DNA from: an uncultured Mordavella sp.
GTDB lineage: Bacteria > Bacillota > Clostridia > Lachnospirales > Lachnospiraceae
Reading direction: 5' to 3'
DNA length: 15,987 nt
Assembly (NCBI GenBank): GCA_902406105.1
Contig: CABPCP010000066.1
Location: 1 to 15,987 of the forward strand
In this document: one piece after another, positions 13,849 through 15,987 of the stretch
How positions within the stretch are numbered: the stretch's first letter is position 1
Layout of the letters: each line of letters starts with the position of its first letter
The notes under the pieces: generated by a model
What the model was told of the DNA's origin: nothing
Seen by the model: only the letters and a program-made list of their open reading frames with translations
The model's database searches: none
Made by a program: the position numbers and the translations under genes

Positions 13849-15960
13849 ATGAGTGACACACCCAAAATGATACCGGAATTATATGGAAGTCTTGTCTTTA
13901 ATGATAAGGTAATGCGGGAACGGCTTCCCAAGGATATTTACAAGGCTCTCCATAAAACCATACAAAACGGCACCCATCTGGAGCTGGACGTTGCCGATGT
14001 GGTAGCATCCGCCATGAAAGAATGGGCCGTAGAAAACGGGGCCACCCACTTTACCCACTGGTTCCAGCCAATGACCGGATTTACCGCGGAGAAGCACGAC
14101 AGTTTCATTTCTCCTGACCAGGACGGCCAGGTTATCATGGAATTCTCCGGGAAAGAGCTGATCAAAGGCGAACCTGATGCCTCCAGTTTTCCTTCCGGCG
14201 GACTTCGGGCCACCTTTGAAGCCAGGGGATATACCGCGTGGGACCCTTCCTCTCCGGCCTTTATCAAGGACGGCTCTTTGTACATCCCTACCGCTTTTTG
14301 TTCCTACAGCGGCGAAGCGCTCGACAAGAAAACGCCTCTTCTTCGTTCCATGGATGCCCTGAATGAAGCGGCAGTAAGGGTGCTCCACCTTCTTGGAAGA
14401 GATGATGTCAGCAGAGTGGATACTACCATCGGTTCCGAACAAGAGTATTTTTTGATCGACAAAGATCTGTATAAGAAGCGCAAGGATCTGCTTTTCTGTG
14501 GGAGGACGCTGTTGGGCGCTCCCGCTCCCAAGGGTCAGGAAATGGAGGATCACTACTTTGGCGTTCTGAAGCCCAAAGTATCCGCTTACATGCACGATCT
14601 GGATGAAGAGCTCTGGAAACTAGGGGTGCCCGCCAAGACCAAGCACAACGAAGTAGCCCCTTCCCAGCATGAGCTGGCGCCTGTTTACAGTACGGCAAAT
14701 GTAGCGGCGGATCATAACCAGCTTACCATGGAGATTATGAAGAAAGTGGCGGACAAACACCATTTTGCCTGTCTTCTCCACGAAAAACCCTTTGAAGGGA
14801 TCAACGGAAGCGGCAAGCACAATAACTGGTCTCTCATCACAGATACCGGCGAAAACCTTTTGAATCCTGGGAAAACCCCTGCACAGAACCAGCAGTTTCT
14901 GCTCTTCCTGCTTGCCGTGATCAAAGCGGTAGATGAATATGCGGATCTTATGCGGATTTCTGTGGCCAGCGCGGGAAACGATCACCGGCTTGGAGGAAAT
15001 GAAGCGCCTCCTGCTATTGTCTCTATCTTCCTTGGTGATGAACTGACAAAAGTCCTTCACTCTGTAGAAGAAGGGACAGACTTTGAGAAAGAGAGTCAGA
15101 CACTGATGGAGATCGGCGCCCATGTCCTTCCTCATTTTGCTAAAGATACCACTGACCGGAACCGGACTTCCCCCTTTGCCTTCACCGGAAATAAATTTGA
15201 GTTCCGTATGCCGGGAAGTTCCCTTTCTGTGGCAGAGCCAAATATCGTATTGAATACCGCGGTGGCAGAAGCGCTGAGACAAATTTATGAAGAACTGAAA
15301 GACGTGCCAAAAGAAGACCTGAAAAAAGAAGTCCAGGCCCTTCTCAAAAAGCTGATCCAAAATCACAAACGAATTCTGTTCAATGGCAACGGCTATACTC
15401 AGGAGTGGGTAGACGAGGCGGAAAAAAGAGGGCTTTACAACCTGGTATCTCTGCCAGATGCCATGCCCCATTTCATTGACGGAAAAAATATTGATCTATA
15501 TACCAGGCATCACATATTCAGCAAAGAGGAGATTTATTCCCGATATGAAATCCTGCTGGAAAACTATGTAAAGACCATCCATATCGAGTCACTAGCCCTT
15601 CAGGATATGGTCAAAAAAGATTTCACACCGGCTCTGATCTCCTATGTAAGCGACATCAGCCAGGAGGTGCTGCGCAAAAAGGAATTGCTTCCCTCTCTGC
15701 CATCCACTTATGAGGAAACCCTCATTACTACTCTCACTCACGCTTCAGAAGAAATCCTAACCGCATTGAAACGGCTGGAAAAAAGTACGGATAAGGCGGA
15801 AGGAACCGAAGATGCACTGACGACTGCCAGGTATTATCACGATAAAGTATTGGAAGATATGAACACCCTGAGGGCCGCCGTAGACCAGGCGGAAGCTCTG
15901 ATCCCAGGAAGTTACCTTCCATATCCAACTTACGATGAACTATTGTTTTCACTGCGCTAA
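13849..15960 (+). CDS. glnN: Glutamine synthetase type III
   Basis: The 703-residue product has the length of GSIII enzymes, which make glutamine from glutamate, ammonia and ATP as dodecamers. The family motifs are all present: [17 protein letters not shown] (about 118-132), [10 protein letters not shown] with catalytic Glu residues (about 195-204), [16 protein letters not shown] (about 263-278), [13 protein letters not shown] (about 317-329), [16 protein letters not shown], and [20 protein letters not shown]. The frame is open to an ATG at 13798, but AAAGGAG eight bases before the ATG at 13849 decides the start. With the neighbouring GSI-like protein lacking key residues, this is probably the working glutamine synthetase of the cluster. 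Expression is expected to depend on antitermination at its leader. Palindrome copy 5 begins two bases after its stop codon. Confidence 0.96.
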   Translation: MSDTPKMIPELYGSLVFNDKVMRERLPKDIYKALHKTIQNGTHLELDVADVVASAMKEWAVENGATHFTHWFQPMTGFTAEKHDSFISPDQDGQVIMEFSGKELIKGEPDASSFPSGGLRATFEARGYTAWDPSSPAFIKDGSLYIPTAFCSYSGEALDKKTPLLRSMDALNEAAVRVLHLLGRDDVSRVDTTIGSEQEYFLIDKDLYKKRKDLLFCGRTLLGAPAPKGQEMEDHYFGVLKPKVSAYMHDLDEELWKLGVPAKTKHNEVAPSQHELAPVYSTANVAADHNQLTMEIMKKVADKHHFACLLHEKPFEGINGSGKHNNWSLITDTGENLLNPGKTPAQNQQFLLFLLAVIKAVDEYADLMRISVASAGNDHRLGGNEAPPAIVSIFLGDELTKVLHSVEEGTDFEKESQTLMEIGAHVLPHFAKDTTDRNRTSPFAFTGNKFEFRMPGSSLSVAEPNIVLNTAVAEALRQIYEELKDVPKEDLKKEVQALLKKLIQNHKRILFNGNGYTQEWVDEAEKRGLYNLVSLPDAMPHFIDGKNIDLYTRHHIFSKEEIYSRYEILLENYVKTIHIESLALQDMVKKDFTPALISYVSDISQEVLRKKELLPSLPSTYEETLITTLTHASEEILTALKRLEKSTDKAEGTEDALTTARYYHDKVLEDMNTLRAAVDQAEALIPGSYLPYPTYDELLFSLR

Positions 15961-15962
15961 AA

Positions 15963-15987
15963 TTGGGGCCGGGGGATTTTTAAAAAT
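15963..15987. repeat. Palindromic intergenic element, copy 5 (right end cut by window)
   Basis: TTGGGGCCGGGGGATTTTT then AAAAAT runs to the window edge, matching copy 3 base for base as far as it goes. It begins two bases after the glnN stop codon. Confidence 0.85.

Noticed and set aside
13879..15471. Long minus-strand open frames opposite glnN
   Set aside because: They are antisense shadows of a strongly conserved GSIII gene, without ribosome-binding sites or recognisable products.
1..15987. Palindromes as CRISPR repeats
   Set aside because: The spacing is irregular and in kilobases, with genes between copies and no cas genes.
1..15987. tRNA, rRNA, prophage or insertion-sequence genes
   Set aside because: No cloverleaf, rRNA-like stretch, transposase, integrase or phage structural protein was found by reading the translated frames.

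Overview
The window looks like a chromosomal segment of a Clostridia bacterium, most likely Lachnospiraceae. The reasons are strong GGAGG ribosome-binding sites, sigma-A type promoters, moderate GC, a type III glutamine synthetase, and a glutamine-synthetase-like gene next to an ANTAR RNA-binding regulator. This placement is inferred from gene content, not from a database match.

Left part (1-3786): the gene for ribosomal protein L25/Ctc on the minus strand is divergent from a plus-strand run. That run encodes a small HsmA-like membrane protein, a probable lipoprotein nuclease of the DNA-entry-nuclease type, a YjjG-like HAD phosphatase, and a broken EamA/DMT transporter gene. The broken gene meets the ANTAR gene tail to tail.

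Right part (3771-15960): this is a nitrogen-assimilation cluster. Read on the minus strand, the order is purF, gltB-gltD, then a glnA-like gene with an ANTAR regulator. A full-length type III glutamine synthetase gene (glnN) runs divergently on the plus strand. Together these genes make glutamine, convert glutamine plus 2-oxoglutarate to glutamate, and use glutamine for the first step of purine synthesis.

The most interesting feature is regulatory. The leaders of gltBD, purF and glnN each contain a short hairpin with a six-base loop of the form A-A-R-G-N-N (A at position 1, G at position 4). In each, this hairpin overlaps and excludes the 5' arm of an intrinsic terminator. This is the layout expected of ANTAR-controlled antitermination, and the ANTAR protein is encoded in the same cluster. 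Its receiver domain has Lys where the phosphorylated Asp should be. Its operon partner is a GSI-like protein that lacks several catalytic and glutamate-binding residues. The proposal is that a degenerate GS acts as a nitrogen sensor for an ANTAR antiterminator controlling three leader attenuators.

A second layer is a GC-rich palindrome found five times, always outside genes and separating the transcription units. One copy carries a symmetric (compensatory) base change. Two copies also share a 20-base flank at the same spacing. The window begins and ends inside copies of this element.
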